Source: Skermania sp. ID1734
GTDB lineage: Bacteria; Actinomycetota; Actinomycetes; Mycobacteriales; Mycobacteriaceae
Length of the DNA stretch: 64,000 nt
Reading direction: 5' to 3'
Assembly: GCF_007489285.1 (NCBI RefSeq)
Contig: NZ_VLIY01000003.1
Span: forward strand, 310,001-374,000
Notes under the pieces: model-generated
Told to the model about the DNA's origin: nothing
The model's database searches: none
Seen by the model: only the letters and a program-made list of their open reading frames with translations
Made by a program: the position numbers and the translations under genes
Shown: positions 1-8,510 of the stretch, one piece after another
Position numbering within the stretch: position 1 is the stretch's first letter
Layout of the letters: every line of letters starts with the position of its first letter

Positions 1-372
1 CGCCTCGTTACGCGCGGCCGGCATGCGGCCCGAGGAAACTTGGAAGTAGACGGCCGCTTCACCGACACCGATCAGGCTCGGGCCGCGGTCCTGCACGCCC
101 TGCAGATTCGCACCGTGGCAGGTGATGCAGGACGTGTCGAAAAGCTGCTTGCCTTGCCGGATCAGCGCGGCCTGGTCGAGCTCAGCCGAGGCGACCTGCG
201 GCTTGGGGGTCAACACAGAAGCCAGGAAACCTGCGGCGACCAAACCCATCAGCAGAGTGAGTCCGCCAGCGACGCGTCGGCGTACCTTACGCCGACGCCG
301 TGCCTTGGCGGCCGAGTTATCGCTGCGCTGCGGGCCGTCGTGCTCTTCTGCGGGTGGGGGAGAGGAACTCAT
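1..372 (-). CDS. qcrC: Cytochrome bc1 complex cytochrome c subunit QcrC, N-terminal part (gene runs off the left edge)
   Basis: N-terminal 124 residues of the diheme cytochrome c subunit of the actinobacterial cytochrome bcc complex, which passes electrons to the aa3 oxidase in the bcc-aa3 supercomplex. Translation starts at ATG 372. A charged cytoplasmic segment (residues 1 to about 35) is followed by one membrane anchor (about 36-55). The first heme-binding motif, CITCH, lies near residue 83 and is followed by a typical cytochrome c class I sequence. The second heme domain and the C-terminus lie outside the window. The gene lies directly downstream of ctaE, as in other mycobacteria, so both probably belong to the ctaE-qcrCAB operon. 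Confidence 0.93.
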   Translation of the reverse strand, partial: MSSSPPPAEEHDGPQRSDNSAAKARRRRKVRRRVAGGLTLLMGLVAAGFLASVLTPKPQVASAELDQAALIRQGKQLFDTSCITCHGANLQGVQDRGPSLIGVGEAAVYFQVSSGRMPAARNEA

Positions 373-431
373 CTGTATCCCTTTTTTTGGCGGGTACCGA
401 CGGGGGCTGTGTGGTCGAGGTGGGTGGCGAG

Positions 432-1049
432 CTAGCGGACGAAGTAGATGGTGCCGAACAGCCCGATCCACACGATGTCGACGAAGTGCCAGTAGTAGGA
501 GACGACGATCGCGGCCGTTGCCTGCGCGGGAGTGAACTTACTGAGCTTGGTGCGGATCAGCAGGAAAATGAAGGCAATCAGACCACCGATGACGTGCAGA
601 CCGTGGAATCCGGTGGTGATGAAGAAGACCGAGCCGTAGACGCTGCTCGAGATGGTGGTGCCCTCGCTGTAGAGGCCGTGGTACTCCGTCAGCTGACCGG
701 CGACGAAGAACGCGCCCATGAAGAACGTGAGCACGTACCAGCGGCGCAGACCGAAGACGTCACCACGCTCGGCGGCGAACACACCCATCTGGCAGGTGAA
801 CGAGGACAGGATCAGCACCGTGGTGACGGGGATCGCCAGCTTCATGTCCAGGTGCGTCGGCTCTGGCGGCCACCCCAGTATCGGATTTTGCTGCGCGCGC
901 GCGGAGAAGTACATCGCGAACAAGCCGGCGAAGAACATCAGCTCGCTGGATAGCCAGATGATGGTGCCGACGCTGACCATATTGGGCCGGTTCAGCGAGT
1001 GCACGCGCTGGGTAATTGCCGATCCTGGTGTGCCTACTGCGGTCGTCAC
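432..1049 (-). CDS. ctaE: Cytochrome c oxidase subunit III (aa3-type)
   Basis: Subunit III of the proton-pumping aa3 cytochrome oxidase, an integral membrane protein of 205 residues with about five membrane helices. The segment from [13 protein letters not shown] through [11 protein letters not shown], the GFHGLHV motif and the C-terminal [12 protein letters not shown] are hallmarks of the family. The frame stays open 30 codons further upstream, but GTG 1049 gives the usual length (about 203 residues in M. tuberculosis) and places VTTAVGT at the N-terminus. No strong ribosome-binding site is visible before it. The gene precedes qcrC on the same strand, which fits the bcc-aa3 supercomplex operon. 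Confidence 0.95.
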   Translation of the reverse strand: MTTAVGTPGSAITQRVHSLNRPNMVSVGTIIWLSSELMFFAGLFAMYFSARAQQNPILGWPPEPTHLDMKLAIPVTTVLILSSFTCQMGVFAAERGDVFGLRRWYVLTFFMGAFFVAGQLTEYHGLYSEGTTISSSVYGSVFFITTGFHGLHVIGGLIAFIFLLIRTKLSKFTPAQATAAIVVSYYWHFVDIVWIGLFGTIYFVR

Positions 1050-1174
1050 AGAGAGAAGTATGACCCGTCGTAGTAAGTCAGGAGTACTTGGGTGCGAAAT
1101 TCGTTGGGGCGCGTCGTAGTACGAAGCCACCTTGGACACTGATTTCGCTGGTCGCGCTGTGCGATGCTGGGCGG

Positions 1175-1612
1175 GTGACGTCGGAAAAGGGGCTCGGGCG
1201 GTTGGCGCGTCGCCTCGGTCTACGCCGCCCGGTCGCGCCGCAGCTCGATCCCGACAGGTCTGACTTGGTGGTTGTCGCTGCGTGTTTCGACGATGCGGCC
1301 GCGTGTTCGACGGTACTCGCCGAGGCCGCAGAGACCGCGCCGCGCTGGGTAGCGGAGGCGCCCGCGGTGCTGCGCCATCACCTGCGGTTGCCGGCGGGCG
1401 CTATCGACTCCGTGTCGGCGATCGCCGCGCAGGACGGGTATCGATTGGTTGCCCCCTCGCCCGCCGATGCGGAGTTGGTCCTGTTGCAGCGGGTGCAGGT
1501 GCTCGACGCATTGCATTGTTCCCAGGAACGATCGCGGATGGCCGGCCTGGCGCAGCGGTACGACGGCGATGCGCTGGGCTGGGACGCGCTGCAACCGGAT
1601 GGCGCTAGCTAA
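1175..1612 (+). CDS. Conserved hypothetical protein upstream of trpD
   Basis: A soluble protein of 145 residues that I do not recognise by function. The N-terminus is basic (a [12 protein letters not shown] stretch), followed by alternating hydrophobic segments ([37 protein letters not shown]) that suggest a small alpha/beta fold. There is no signal peptide or membrane helix. GTG 1175 was chosen because it leaves room for a promoter between this gene and the divergent ctaE; longer versions would run into ctaE. The last 14 bases overlap the start of trpD, so the two genes are probably co-transcribed and coupled. A gene of this type seems common beside trpD in mycobacteria. Confidence 0.6.
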   Translation: MTSEKGLGRLARRLGLRRPVAPQLDPDRSDLVVVAACFDDAAACSTVLAEAAETAPRWVAEAPAVLRHHLRLPAGAIDSVSAIAAQDGYRLVAPSPADAELVLLQRVQVLDALHCSQERSRMAGLAQRYDGDALGWDALQPDGAS

Positions 1613-2681
1613 GCTGCACGCTGTGTTCCCACGCGAAGAGTCGGCGCGAAGCTGGCCATCGATTCTCGGCGCGCTCGCCGACCGGCGTGACCTGGATGCG
1701 GCCGACACCGCGTGGGCGATGGACGAGATCATGTCCGACAACGCGACTGCCGCCCAGATCGCGGCGTTCGGCGTCGCCTTGAAGATGAAGGGCCCCACCC
1801 CCGCGGAACTGACCGGCATCGCCGATTCGATGCTCGGCCACGGCCGCGCCGTGTCGGTGGATGTCGACGTCGTCGACGTTGTCGGAACGGGCGGTGACCG
1901 ATCCGGGACCGTGAACATCTCGACCATGGCAGCGATCGTCGTTGCGGCCGCGGGCGTGCCGGTGGTCAAGCATGGCAATCGGGCGGCATCGTCGAAGAGC
2001 GGCGGCGCTGACGTCCTCGAGGCCCTCGGGGTACGGATCGGCATCGGGCCCCGAGGCGTTGTCCGCTGCGTTAGTCAAGTGGGCATCGCCTTTTGCTTCG
2101 CGCCCGTTTTTCACCCCGCCTACCGGTTCACCGCGGCACCGCGCAAAGAAATAGGTATCCCGACGGTTTTCAACGTGCTGGGGCCGTTGACCAACCCAGC
2201 GCGGCCGCGCGCGGGCCTGGTCGGCTGCGCGTTCGCCGACCTGCAGCCGATCATCGCCGGGGTCTTTGCCGGACGCGGCACCAGTGCGCTGGTGGTGCGC
2301 GGGGATGACGGGCTCGACGAGCTGACCACGACGGGACCCAGCCAGGTATTCGCGGTGCACGACGGCGACGTGGTCCGTCACCACCTCGATCCGGCTGAGC
2401 TCGGTATCGACCGGGTGCCGCTCGACGCGCTTCGGGGCGGCGATGCGCAGGCAAACGCGGTCGTGGCGCGCGAACTACTGGCCGGCAAACCTGGACCGGT
2501 ACGCGACGCGGTGTTGCTCAACGCGGCCGGCGCGCTGGTGGCGTTCGCCGGTCCCGGGCCGAATCTGTTGTCGCAGTTCGCCGCTGGCCTCGAACGAGCG
2601 GCCGATGCGATCGATTCCGGAGCCGCCGCGGCATTGCTGGACCGCTGGGTGGCGGTGACCAGCGAGTTGGGCGCGGACTGA
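1599..2681 (+). CDS. trpD: Anthranilate phosphoribosyltransferase
   Basis: Transfers the phosphoribosyl group of PRPP to anthranilate, the second committed step of tryptophan synthesis, in the cytosol. The 360-residue protein has the PRPP-binding glycine loop VVGTGGD (near residue 92), followed by [10 protein letters not shown], and the signature [21 protein letters not shown] (near residues 124-144). Further conserved blocks are GPLTNPARP and [12 protein letters not shown] 1599 gives a length close to the M. tuberculosis enzyme (370 residues) and overlaps the upstream gene by 14 bases. It is not in a trp operon here, as is usual for mycobacteria. Confidence 0.97.
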   Translation: MALAKLHAVFPREESARSWPSILGALADRRDLDAADTAWAMDEIMSDNATAAQIAAFGVALKMKGPTPAELTGIADSMLGHGRAVSVDVDVVDVVGTGGDRSGTVNISTMAAIVVAAAGVPVVKHGNRAASSKSGGADVLEALGVRIGIGPRGVVRCVSQVGIAFCFAPVFHPAYRFTAAPRKEIGIPTVFNVLGPLTNPARPRAGLVGCAFADLQPIIAGVFAGRGTSALVVRGDDGLDELTTTGPSQVFAVHDGDVVRHHLDPAELGIDRVPLDALRGGDAQANAVVARELLAGKPGPVRDAVLLNAAGALVAFAGPGPNLLSQFAAGLERAADAIDSGAAAALLDRWVAVTSELGAD

Positions 2682-2703
2682 GTCGCAAGTATCGAGAAGC
2701 TAG

Positions 2704-2979
2704 CTACTCGCCGATCGAAAACCCGGCCTCCACGTCGGCGCGCGCATATGAGCGGAACGCGATGTGGGTGGTGGTGCGCATGACCCCGGGCACCTTGTCG
2801 ATGCCGGAGGTCACCACATCGGCGATCGCCGCGTGATCACGCACCCGCACTACAGCGATGATGTCGACGTCACCGGCGCAGGAGTAGACCTCGGTGACGC
2901 CATCGGTGTCCGCGACCGCTTGCGCTGTCTCGGGAATCCGGCTCGACTCGGCGTCGATCAAGACGATCGCGGTGATCAT
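2704..2979 (-). CDS. Lrp/AsnC ligand-binding (RAM) domain protein
   Basis: A 91-residue stand-alone Lrp/AsnC effector-binding domain. The sequence alternates strands and helices as in RAM domains: ITAIVLIDA, an Ala-rich helix, VTEVYSCAGDVDIIAVVRV, then a helix and GVMRTTTHIAF. There is no helix-turn-helix, so it cannot bind DNA alone; such proteins probably bind amino acids or modulate partner proteins. ATG 2979 is preceded by the end of the exonuclease gene (stop at 2991), so the two are probably one transcript. The role is unknown. Confidence 0.85.
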   Translation of the reverse strand: MITAIVLIDAESSRIPETAQAVADTDGVTEVYSCAGDVDIIAVVRVRDHAAIADVVTSGIDKVPGVMRTTTHIAFRSYARADVEAGFSIGE

Positions 2980-2990
2980 GGGACGCCAGA

Positions 2991-4700
2991 CTACCGGGCG
3001 ATCTCGTCGTAGCCGGCGCCGCGCGCTGCCGACTCGGCCAGTTCGCACCACGACATCCAGCTGCCGGCCCCGCGCGCGGGTTCGCAATAGCCGTCGGTGG
3101 TGGTGACGATCCGCACCCCGGGTTCGCTGAGCCAGCGCGCGATCAGGCCGACCTCTTCGGGAAGGGCGCCACGCAGCGGCGTGCCCTGCGGGAGCACGGT
3201 CTCCGCCGCGGCGACCAGCGCCTCGATCACCGGCATGGGTGCCACTCCCGCGCGGGCGACCCCCGCTCCGGCCAGGCGACCGGCCCGCACCACTGCGATC
3301 TCCCAGCCGCCGCCCACGGCCGGTTTGGCGGCCACCAGCTCATCGATGGCCGCCACCGCGCGCAGGCGTTGGCATCGGCGCAGGGCGCGCAGTACGTGTG
3401 CGGCCCGGTCCCGCCGCCGCGCCGCGGTCTCGAACCGCTCCGCGCGCGCGAGCTGGTCGATTTCGGTGCGTAGCGTCAGCAGCGGACCGTCGTCGTTGCC
3501 ATTGATCAGTCCGGCAACCGTGGCCGGTCCCGCGCTGTATTCCGCCGCGTCGTGCCGACCCGCGGCGGCGCAGCCGCCCACCACCTCGCGAGGACAGTTG
3601 TGCGTCCCCCGACGGGAAATCCGAGTCGTGCAGGTGCGGACGCCGCAGAGCTCAGCCAGGGTTGCCGCGACGTCGGCCGCGGCGGTGCGGGAGCCGAACG
3701 GCCCGAGCGCCACCGCGGCTGGTTCACGGGTGATCGACAAGCGCGGGAACGCCTCGGTGGTCAGCGAGATCCACCACGCCCGTTTCGGGAACTTGGAGCG
3801 GCGGTTGTACGGCGGGGCATGCGCCATCAGCAACCGCAGTTCGCGTACCCCGGCCTCGAGGCTGTGCGCGCACGCGACGTGGTCGACCCGCTCGGCGAGC
3901 GCGACCATCTCTTTCATCCGCCCGCGCGTCTCCGAACCGGTGAAGTAGTTGCGCACGCGGCGCTGCAGATCGACTGCGGTGCCGATATAGAGGACTTCAT
4001 CGCCTGGCCCACGGAAGAGGTAGACGCCCGGGGATCGCGGCAGCGACGAGGCCAGGAACCTCTTGGCGCGCTGGCCCGCCGAGACGTTGGGTAAGTAGTC
4101 GACGAGCTCGGTGAAGCTGTGCACGCCCTGGTTCCCGACCCGCTCGAGCAGTCCGTGCAGCACGTCGACGGTGGCACGGGCGTCGTCGAGCGCGCGGTGC
4201 GTCGGTGTGGTCGAGGCCTGAAACAGGGCGGCGAGCGCGGAGAGCTTCACCGAGGGTGCTTCGTCGCGGGTGAGCACCCGGCGGGCCAGCTTGACCGTGC
4301 ACAACACCGGCAGGCGTGGCCAGGCAAGATCGCACTGCGCGGCCGCGCGGCGCAAGAATCCGACGTCGAACCCGGCGTTGTGCGCGACCAGGACCGATCC
4401 GGCCGCGAACTCCAGAAAACTCGGCAGCACCCGCTCGATCCGGGGAGCACCGACCACCATGGCGTTGGTGATGCCAGTGATCTCGACGATGGCGGGCGGG
4501 ATGCCGCGGCCCGGATCGATGAGTGTGGCCAGTTCCCCGATCACCTCGCCGCCGCGCACTTTGACCGCACCGATCTCGGTGATCGCGTCCTGCTCTGCGC
4601 TGCCGCCGGTGGTTTCGAGGTCTACGACCACGAACGTCGTCTCGCGCAGTGGCGTTTCGAGCTCATCGAACGCGAGCTGGCGTGCCACAGGAGAACTCAC
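2991..4700 (-). CDS. DEDD 3'-5' exonuclease fused to a UvrC-like GIY-YIG domain
   Basis: A 569-residue two-domain nuclease homologous to Rv2191. Residues 20-185 are a DnaQ/epsilon-type exonuclease with DLETTG (Exo I), AHNAGFD (Exo II) and [10 protein letters not shown] (Exo III). Residues about 215-300 are a GIY-YIG nuclease domain (GVYLF, VLYIGTA, RRVRNYF) as in UvrC and Cho. The rest resembles UvrC up to its UvrB-binding region, but no full RNase H domain is evident. This architecture occurs in actinobacteria and may act in repair or DNA turnover. GTG 4700 is preferred over ATG 4730 because a TACCGT -10 hexamer sits seven bases before it (leaderless mRNA); the frame is open to 4802. Confidence 0.88.
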   Translation of the reverse strand: MSSPVARQLAFDELETPLRETTFVVVDLETTGGSAEQDAITEIGAVKVRGGEVIGELATLIDPGRGIPPAIVEITGITNAMVVGAPRIERVLPSFLEFAAGSVLVAHNAGFDVGFLRRAAAQCDLAWPRLPVLCTVKLARRVLTRDEAPSVKLSALAALFQASTTPTHRALDDARATVDVLHGLLERVGNQGVHSFTELVDYLPNVSAGQRAKRFLASSLPRSPGVYLFRGPGDEVLYIGTAVDLQRRVRNYFTGSETRGRMKEMVALAERVDHVACAHSLEAGVRELRLLMAHAPPYNRRSKFPKRAWWISLTTEAFPRLSITREPAAVALGPFGSRTAAADVAATLAELCGVRTCTTRISRRGTHNCPREVVGGCAAAGRHDAAEYSAGPATVAGLINGNDDGPLLTLRTEIDQLARAERFETAARRRDRAAHVLRALRRCQRLRAVAAIDELVAAKPAVGGGWEIAVVRAGRLAGAGVARAGVAPMPVIEALVAAAETVLPQGTPLRGALPEEVGLIARWLSEPGVRIVTTTDGYCEPARGAGSWMSWCELAESAARGAGYDEIAR

Positions 4701-4707
4701 GCGCCAC

Positions 4708-4713
4708 ACGGTA
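4708..4713 (-). promoter_or_regulatory. -10 hexamer for the exonuclease gene (leaderless)
   Basis: TACCGT read on the minus strand matches the TANNNT mycobacterial SigA -10 consensus. It ends seven bases before GTG 4700, so the predicted transcription start coincides with the start codon. Confidence 0.5.
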
Positions 4714-4825
4714 GGGCTGGGCACCGACATTTTCTGTCGTACCCACCCGATAGCTTTCGGCACGGACAAGGTCGCCGACGGACCAGCTGATTTCCCGGCC
4801 ATACGCCTGGATTTGCGCAGCGGAG

Positions 4826-5119
4826 ATGAGGATCACAGTGATTGTCGACTGCAATGAATGCGTGGTGCGCGGCCGTGCTTGCCGGGACTGCGTGATCACG
4901 GTGTTGCTGGGTGAACCGGACCCGGCGGAGTTGGGTTGTGCGCACACTTCTGGCGCGGGTGCTCGCGTGCGGTTCGACCAGGAAGAACGGGCGGCAATCG
5001 AGGCTCTTGCCGAGGCCGGATTGGTGCCGCACCTGCGGTTGGTGCGCAGTAGGGTGCCGACGCCCGGCTCGACGGTGATTGACGAGTCAACATCTTGTGA
5101 CCCGCGTCGCATCGGTTGA
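4826..5119 (+). CDS. Conserved hypothetical protein with paired CxxC motifs
   Basis: A 97-residue protein conserved in actinobacteria but of unknown function. Its N-terminus has the spaced cysteine pairs CNEC and CRDC (residues 9-12 and 19-22), which could form a zinc or metal site, and a fifth cysteine near residue 38. The remainder is a helix rich in Glu and Ala ([18 protein letters not shown]) and a polar tail. No signal peptide. Start is uncertain: ATG 4826 opens the frame, whereas GTG 4838, four codons on, has a GATGAGGA ribosome-binding sequence before it. Divergent from the exonuclease gene, so the two may share regulation. Confidence 0.72.
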   Translation: MRITVIVDCNECVVRGRACRDCVITVLLGEPDPAELGCAHTSGAGARVRFDQEERAAIEALAEAGLVPHLRLVRSRVPTPGSTVIDESTSCDPRRIG

Positions 5120-5181
5120 CCAGCTGTTTCGCCGCGACGGCCACGACTGAGTCAAGGGGTTAGACACCCTCGAGACCCATT

Positions 5182-5199
5182 CGTAACCTTTTCGAGACC
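5182..5199 (+). promoter_or_regulatory. Motif shared by both NlpC/P60 upstream regions (copy 1)
   Basis: The 18-base block CGTAACCTTTTCGAGACC lies 157 bases before the first NlpC/P60 gene. A copy with 14 of 18 identical bases lies before the second (5962-5979). The GTAACC core resembles half-sites reported for the response regulator MtrA, which controls wall hydrolases in actinobacteria; this link is inference. The rest of 5120-5355 holds no gene that I can support. Confidence 0.4.
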
Positions 5200-5355
5200 T
5201 TGCGGAGTCTGCTGCGCCGACCTGGCGCGGCATCGCGGGTCGCCGCCTCATCGGCGCGCTCGAGTGAGCGCACCGAGCTGGACGCTGTTTTGTGCGAGCG
5301 GGCTAACTTCCAGTCCGCGTATCCGGCCGGCGGAAGAGTGGAAGGTAGCTTTTTC

Positions 5356-5916
5356 GTGGCGTCCATTGTTACGCGTCGTCCGGTCCGCCGGGCTGCTGTT
5401 GCCGGGGCCGTCGCCCTCGGCGCGATCGTGATCCCTGCCGCCCCCGCGCTGGCTGAGCCGGTCAATGTGCCGGGTGTGGGAACGTTCGATGTTCCCAACC
5501 TGCCGCCGCTGCCCGCGGCGCCCGCGATTCCGGCCCTGCCCGGACAGCCGCCACTCCCGTTCCAACAAGCCATCACGGCCGGTCAGCAGGCGCTTGACGC
5601 GGCCCGCAGCAAGCTCGGCGCCCCATATGTCTACGGCGCAACCGGTCCGAACGCGTTCGACTGCTCCGGTCTGGTGCAGTGGGCGTACCGTCAGGCCGGC
5701 CGAGTCCTGCCCCGAACCAGCTGGGAGCAGGCCGCCGGTGGCACCCCGGTCGCGTTGAATGCGCTGCAGCCGGGCGACGTCATCTCCTACGACGGCGGAT
5801 CGCACTCGGCGATCTACGCCGGTGACGGTCAGGTGATCCACGCGTCGACGAGCGGTGTGCCGGTGAAGTACGCCCCGCTGTATTCGATGCCGATCTTCGC
5901 CGCGCGCCGGTACTGA
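5356..5916 (+). CDS. Secreted NlpC/P60 peptidoglycan endopeptidase (short form)
   Basis: A 186-residue secreted D,L-endopeptidase predicted to cut D-Glu/meso-DAP bonds in peptidoglycan stems. GTG 5356 follows a GGAAGG ribosome-binding site. Residues 1-34 form a signal peptide: basic TRRPVRRAAV, a hydrophobic core, and cleavage after PALA. A Pro-rich linker (about 35-75) leads to the NlpC/P60 domain, with catalytic Cys in FDCSGLVQWAY, His in SHSAIYAGDG and a third residue in VIHAST. It lacks the coiled coil of the adjacent RipC-like protein, so it resembles RipD or RipB in layout. Tandem arrangement with the next gene suggests duplication. Confidence 0.9.
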   Translation: MASIVTRRPVRRAAVAGAVALGAIVIPAAPALAEPVNVPGVGTFDVPNLPPLPAAPAIPALPGQPPLPFQQAITAGQQALDAARSKLGAPYVYGATGPNAFDCSGLVQWAYRQAGRVLPRTSWEQAAGGTPVALNALQPGDVISYDGGSHSAIYAGDGQVIHASTSGVPVKYAPLYSMPIFAARRY

Positions 5917-5961
5917 AATTGCGCGTTTCAGACCCCGGGTGGACACAGCCGGTTGCCGTTC

Positions 5962-5989
5962 CGTAACCTAACCGAGATCTGATGATCTC
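5962..5989 (+). promoter_or_regulatory. Motif copy 2 and a GAGATC/GATCTC palindrome before ripC
   Basis: CGTAACCTAACCGAGATC (5962-5979) repeats the motif found at 5182-5199. Its end overlaps a perfect inverted repeat, GAGATC-TGAT-GATCTC (5974-5989), which could be an operator or a short hairpin in the ripC leader. Confidence 0.4.
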
Positions 5990-6083
5990 GCGGTGGTTCG
6001 AGCGGCACTGGGTTGTGATCTGGGGCTGCTGAAGTAAGTTGGGCTGTGCCCGGCGTACCTGACGAGCAAGGAAGTGTTTTTCC

Positions 6084-7139
6084 GTGGCGCGCATCCGTTG
6101 GCAACACCGGGCTGGCGTAGCTGTCGTCGCAGCCGTGTCGGCAGTTCTCGCGATAATTCCCGCAGCGTCGGCAGGCGCGGATCCCGTGGCCATGCCCGGA
6201 AATGCCAGTGAAGCGCTGCAGCGGATGACCGAACTTGCTCGCCAGTCCGAGCAGACCAACGAAGCTCTGCTCAACGCCCAGATAGAAATGGGCAAGAAGG
6301 TCGACGCGCTGAAGGCGGCGCAGGCCAAGCAGGCCGCCGACCACGCTGCCGTGGCCGCCGCCCAGGCGCGTGTGGCGCAGTTCCAGCCGGCCATCGACCG
6401 GGTGGCCAGGGCCTCCTACGAGGGTGCGCGCACCAGTCGGCTGTTTGCGGTGCTGACCGCGGACTCGCCGCAGCAACTGCTCGACCAGATGACGGCCCTG
6501 GACGTGCTGTCCAGCGAGACCGCCAAAGAAGTGTGGCAATACCAGCAGGCGGTAGCCGATGCGGCCACCGTCGAAGACCAGGCGCGTCAATCGGCCGACG
6601 CCGCCCGCGACGCCGCGGCCCAGGCGCAGGCGTTCAGCGACGACCTGCAGAAGAAGCAGAGCGAGTTGCAGACCCAGATGGCCGCGGTGACGCAGGCCTG
6701 GGGTCAGCTTTCCGGACGCGAACGCGCGGTCATGATCGGCACCCCGTTCCCGCCGGGATTCGACCCGAACGTGCTGCTGCGCGGCCTCGTCCCGGGCTCG
6801 CAGACCAGTGCACTGCAAGCCGGGCTGAGCCGGATCGGTGATCCGTACGTGTGGGGTGCCACCGGGCCCAACGCCTTCGACTGTTCCGGCCTGGTGCAGT
6901 GGGCCTACAAGCAGGTGGGTAAGCAGCTTCCGCGGACCAGCCAGGCGCAAGGCGAGGGCGGCGTGCCGGTGCGCAAGGAAGATCTGCAGCCCGGCGATGT
7001 CGTGCTGTTCTACCCGGACCACTCGCACGTCGGCATCTACGCCGGTGACGGCATGGTCTTGCATGCGTCCACCTTCGGTGTTCCGGTGCAGGTAGTCCCG
7101 ATGGCCACCATGCCGTACGCCGGCGCGCGCCGTTACTGA
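6084..7139 (+). CDS. ripC: NlpC/P60 peptidoglycan endopeptidase with N-terminal coiled coil (RipC type)
   Basis: A 351-residue secreted wall hydrolase homologous to Rv2190c (RipC). GTG 6084 follows AAGGAAG. A signal peptide (1 to about 33, ending ASAGA) precedes a long coiled coil (about residues 45-210, rich in Ala, Gln, Glu and Lys) which in relatives receives activation from the FtsEX complex. The catalytic domain covers about 235-351: Cys in FDCSGLVQWAY, His in HSHVGIYAGDG, and VLHASTFGVP. The domain ends in GARRY like its upstream neighbour, with which it shares about 60 percent similar catalytic sequence by eye. It probably acts in daughter-cell separation. Confidence 0.92.
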   Translation: MARIRWQHRAGVAVVAAVSAVLAIIPAASAGADPVAMPGNASEALQRMTELARQSEQTNEALLNAQIEMGKKVDALKAAQAKQAADHAAVAAAQARVAQFQPAIDRVARASYEGARTSRLFAVLTADSPQQLLDQMTALDVLSSETAKEVWQYQQAVADAATVEDQARQSADAARDAAAQAQAFSDDLQKKQSELQTQMAAVTQAWGQLSGRERAVMIGTPFPPGFDPNVLLRGLVPGSQTSALQAGLSRIGDPYVWGATGPNAFDCSGLVQWAYKQVGKQLPRTSQAQGEGGVPVRKEDLQPGDVVLFYPDHSHVGIYAGDGMVLHASTFGVPVQVVPMATMPYAGARRY

Positions 7140-7188
7140 GCGCGGAGTTACGACGATTTCGCGTACTCTGCCGCGGCGGCTCGCCCTC

Positions 7189-8490
7189 TTGATCTGTCTG
7201 CTCGTTGCGGTCGGGCTGCTCGACACCGCATGTGGCAGCGACGCCACCCCCAATAAACCGGCCACCACGAACCCGCGGCCCGCCAGCGACCCCTACCAGC
7301 AGCAACGCCAGGCGGGGGTGCAAAGACTCCTCGACCAGTGGGCTGCTGCGCTGCGCTCGGACGACACCACTGCGCTGGCTCGGCTGGTTGACCCGCACGC
7401 TGCCCCGGGCTTCCTCGACGCCCAGCTCCGGCGCGCCAACAATCTGCGCGGAGTTCCCTTGTCGGACTGGGGATTCGAGATCAGCTCCGAGCCTGATGAG
7501 CCACTGCCCATGGACCTCGCCGACCAACTCGATGCCACCGACGTGTGGGCGCCGGCGGTCTACCTGCATTACGGAATAGCCGGTCCCGATGCGGCGCCGA
7601 CCCGAAAACCGGTGTCGCTCACGGTCGCCCGCCATGGCGATACCTGGCTGCTGGTCTCCGAGGCGCCCGTCGGTCACCGGCAAACCTGGCACGGCCCATG
7701 GGATTTCGGCCCGCTGGAGGCGCAGAAGATGGCGACCGGCGGTAACCGGACCGCGGTGGTCATGGGCCATCCCGAACAGCGCGCGGAGATCGCGGCGTTG
7801 GCTGCCGACCTGCCGGCGGCGGTGGCATCTGTGACGCAGTTGTGGGGAACCGGCTGGTCCCAGGCCCCGCTGGTGATCACCACCGGTAGCGCCGACGAGT
7901 TCGCGCAACTGGCCGGGGCCGAGCACACTGGCGCCGAGATCGCGGCAGTGGCCGTGGCCGACAGCGTCGACACCAAGTCGAAGGTGGTCACCGGGCAGCG
8001 CGTAGTCTTCAGCCCGGACGCGGCGACGCGCCTCGACGCCGCGACGAGGCAGTCGATCCTGCGCCATGAACTCACCCACGTGGCGGCGCGGTCGGTGACG
8101 GTGGACGGCTCACCGATGTGGATGCTCGAGGGCTTCGCGGACTACTCCGGCTACCGGAACTCCGGGCTGTCGTTTGCGCAGATAGCGCCACGGCTGACGC
8201 AGGAGGTGCTGGCCGACGGCCCGCCGAAGGCGCTGCCCGCCGACGCCGACTATCAAACCGCGGATGACCGGGCGAAGCTCGCCTACGAGCAAGGGTGGTC
8301 CGCCTGTGCCTACGTCGCGGCGACGTTCGGCGAGAAGAAACTGGTACAGCTGTACCACGAGCTCGCGCGCGGTCCGGCCGACGCGCAGCAGGTTGACGCT
8401 GCGTTTCGTGACGTAGTCGGGCTGGACACCGCTCAGTTCATCAACCGCTGGGGCGGTTGGGTGCTCGTGCAAGCCCGGCGGCCGAGTTAG
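7189..8490 (+). CDS. Putative lipoprotein/secreted HExxH zinc protease-like protein
   Basis: About 433 residues. An N-terminal hydrophobic stretch ends in LLDTACGSD, probably a lipoprotein signal whose -3 position (Asp) is unusual. Residues 35-205 resemble a mycobacterial Mce-associated/NTF2-like fold; residues about 215-433 carry HELTH (near 289-293) followed by WMLEGFADY, the pattern of gluzincin peptidases (HExxH plus a downstream Glu). Likely an envelope metallopeptidase. TTG 7189 is the first canonical start but would remove the basic n-region; ATT 7156, with a CGGAG nine bases upstream, would give the better signal peptide (ISRTLPRRLALLICLL). The gene follows ripC by about 15-50 bases. 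Confidence 0.75.
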   Translation: MICLLVAVGLLDTACGSDATPNKPATTNPRPASDPYQQQRQAGVQRLLDQWAAALRSDDTTALARLVDPHAAPGFLDAQLRRANNLRGVPLSDWGFEISSEPDEPLPMDLADQLDATDVWAPAVYLHYGIAGPDAAPTRKPVSLTVARHGDTWLLVSEAPVGHRQTWHGPWDFGPLEAQKMATGGNRTAVVMGHPEQRAEIAALAADLPAAVASVTQLWGTGWSQAPLVITTGSADEFAQLAGAEHTGAEIAAVAVADSVDTKSKVVTGQRVVFSPDAATRLDAATRQSILRHELTHVAARSVTVDGSPMWMLEGFADYSGYRNSGLSFAQIAPRLTQEVLADGPPKALPADADYQTADDRAKLAYEQGWSACAYVAATFGEKKLVQLYHELARGPADAQQVDAAFRDVVGLDTAQFINRWGGWVLVQARRPS

Positions 8491-8498
8491 CCGCTCGG

Positions 8499-8504
8499 TA
8501 CGGT
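8499..8504 (+). promoter_or_regulatory. -10 hexamer for pimB' (leaderless)
   Basis: TACGGT ends six bases before ATG 8511, so transcription would begin at or next to the start codon. No ribosome-binding site is visible. Confidence 0.45.
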
Positions 8505-8510
8505 TACTCC

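Noticed and set aside
3097-3948. A 283-residue plus-strand gene opposite the exonuclease gene
   Set aside because: Low-complexity Arg/Ser/Pro/Ala shadow of the minus-strand gene, which has clear DEDD and GIY-YIG motifs.
5120-5355. A c-di-AMP (ydaO-type) riboswitch before the NlpC/P60 gene, as found in other actinobacteria
   Set aside because: None of the conserved riboswitch blocks could be seen; only a short GTAACC motif is present.
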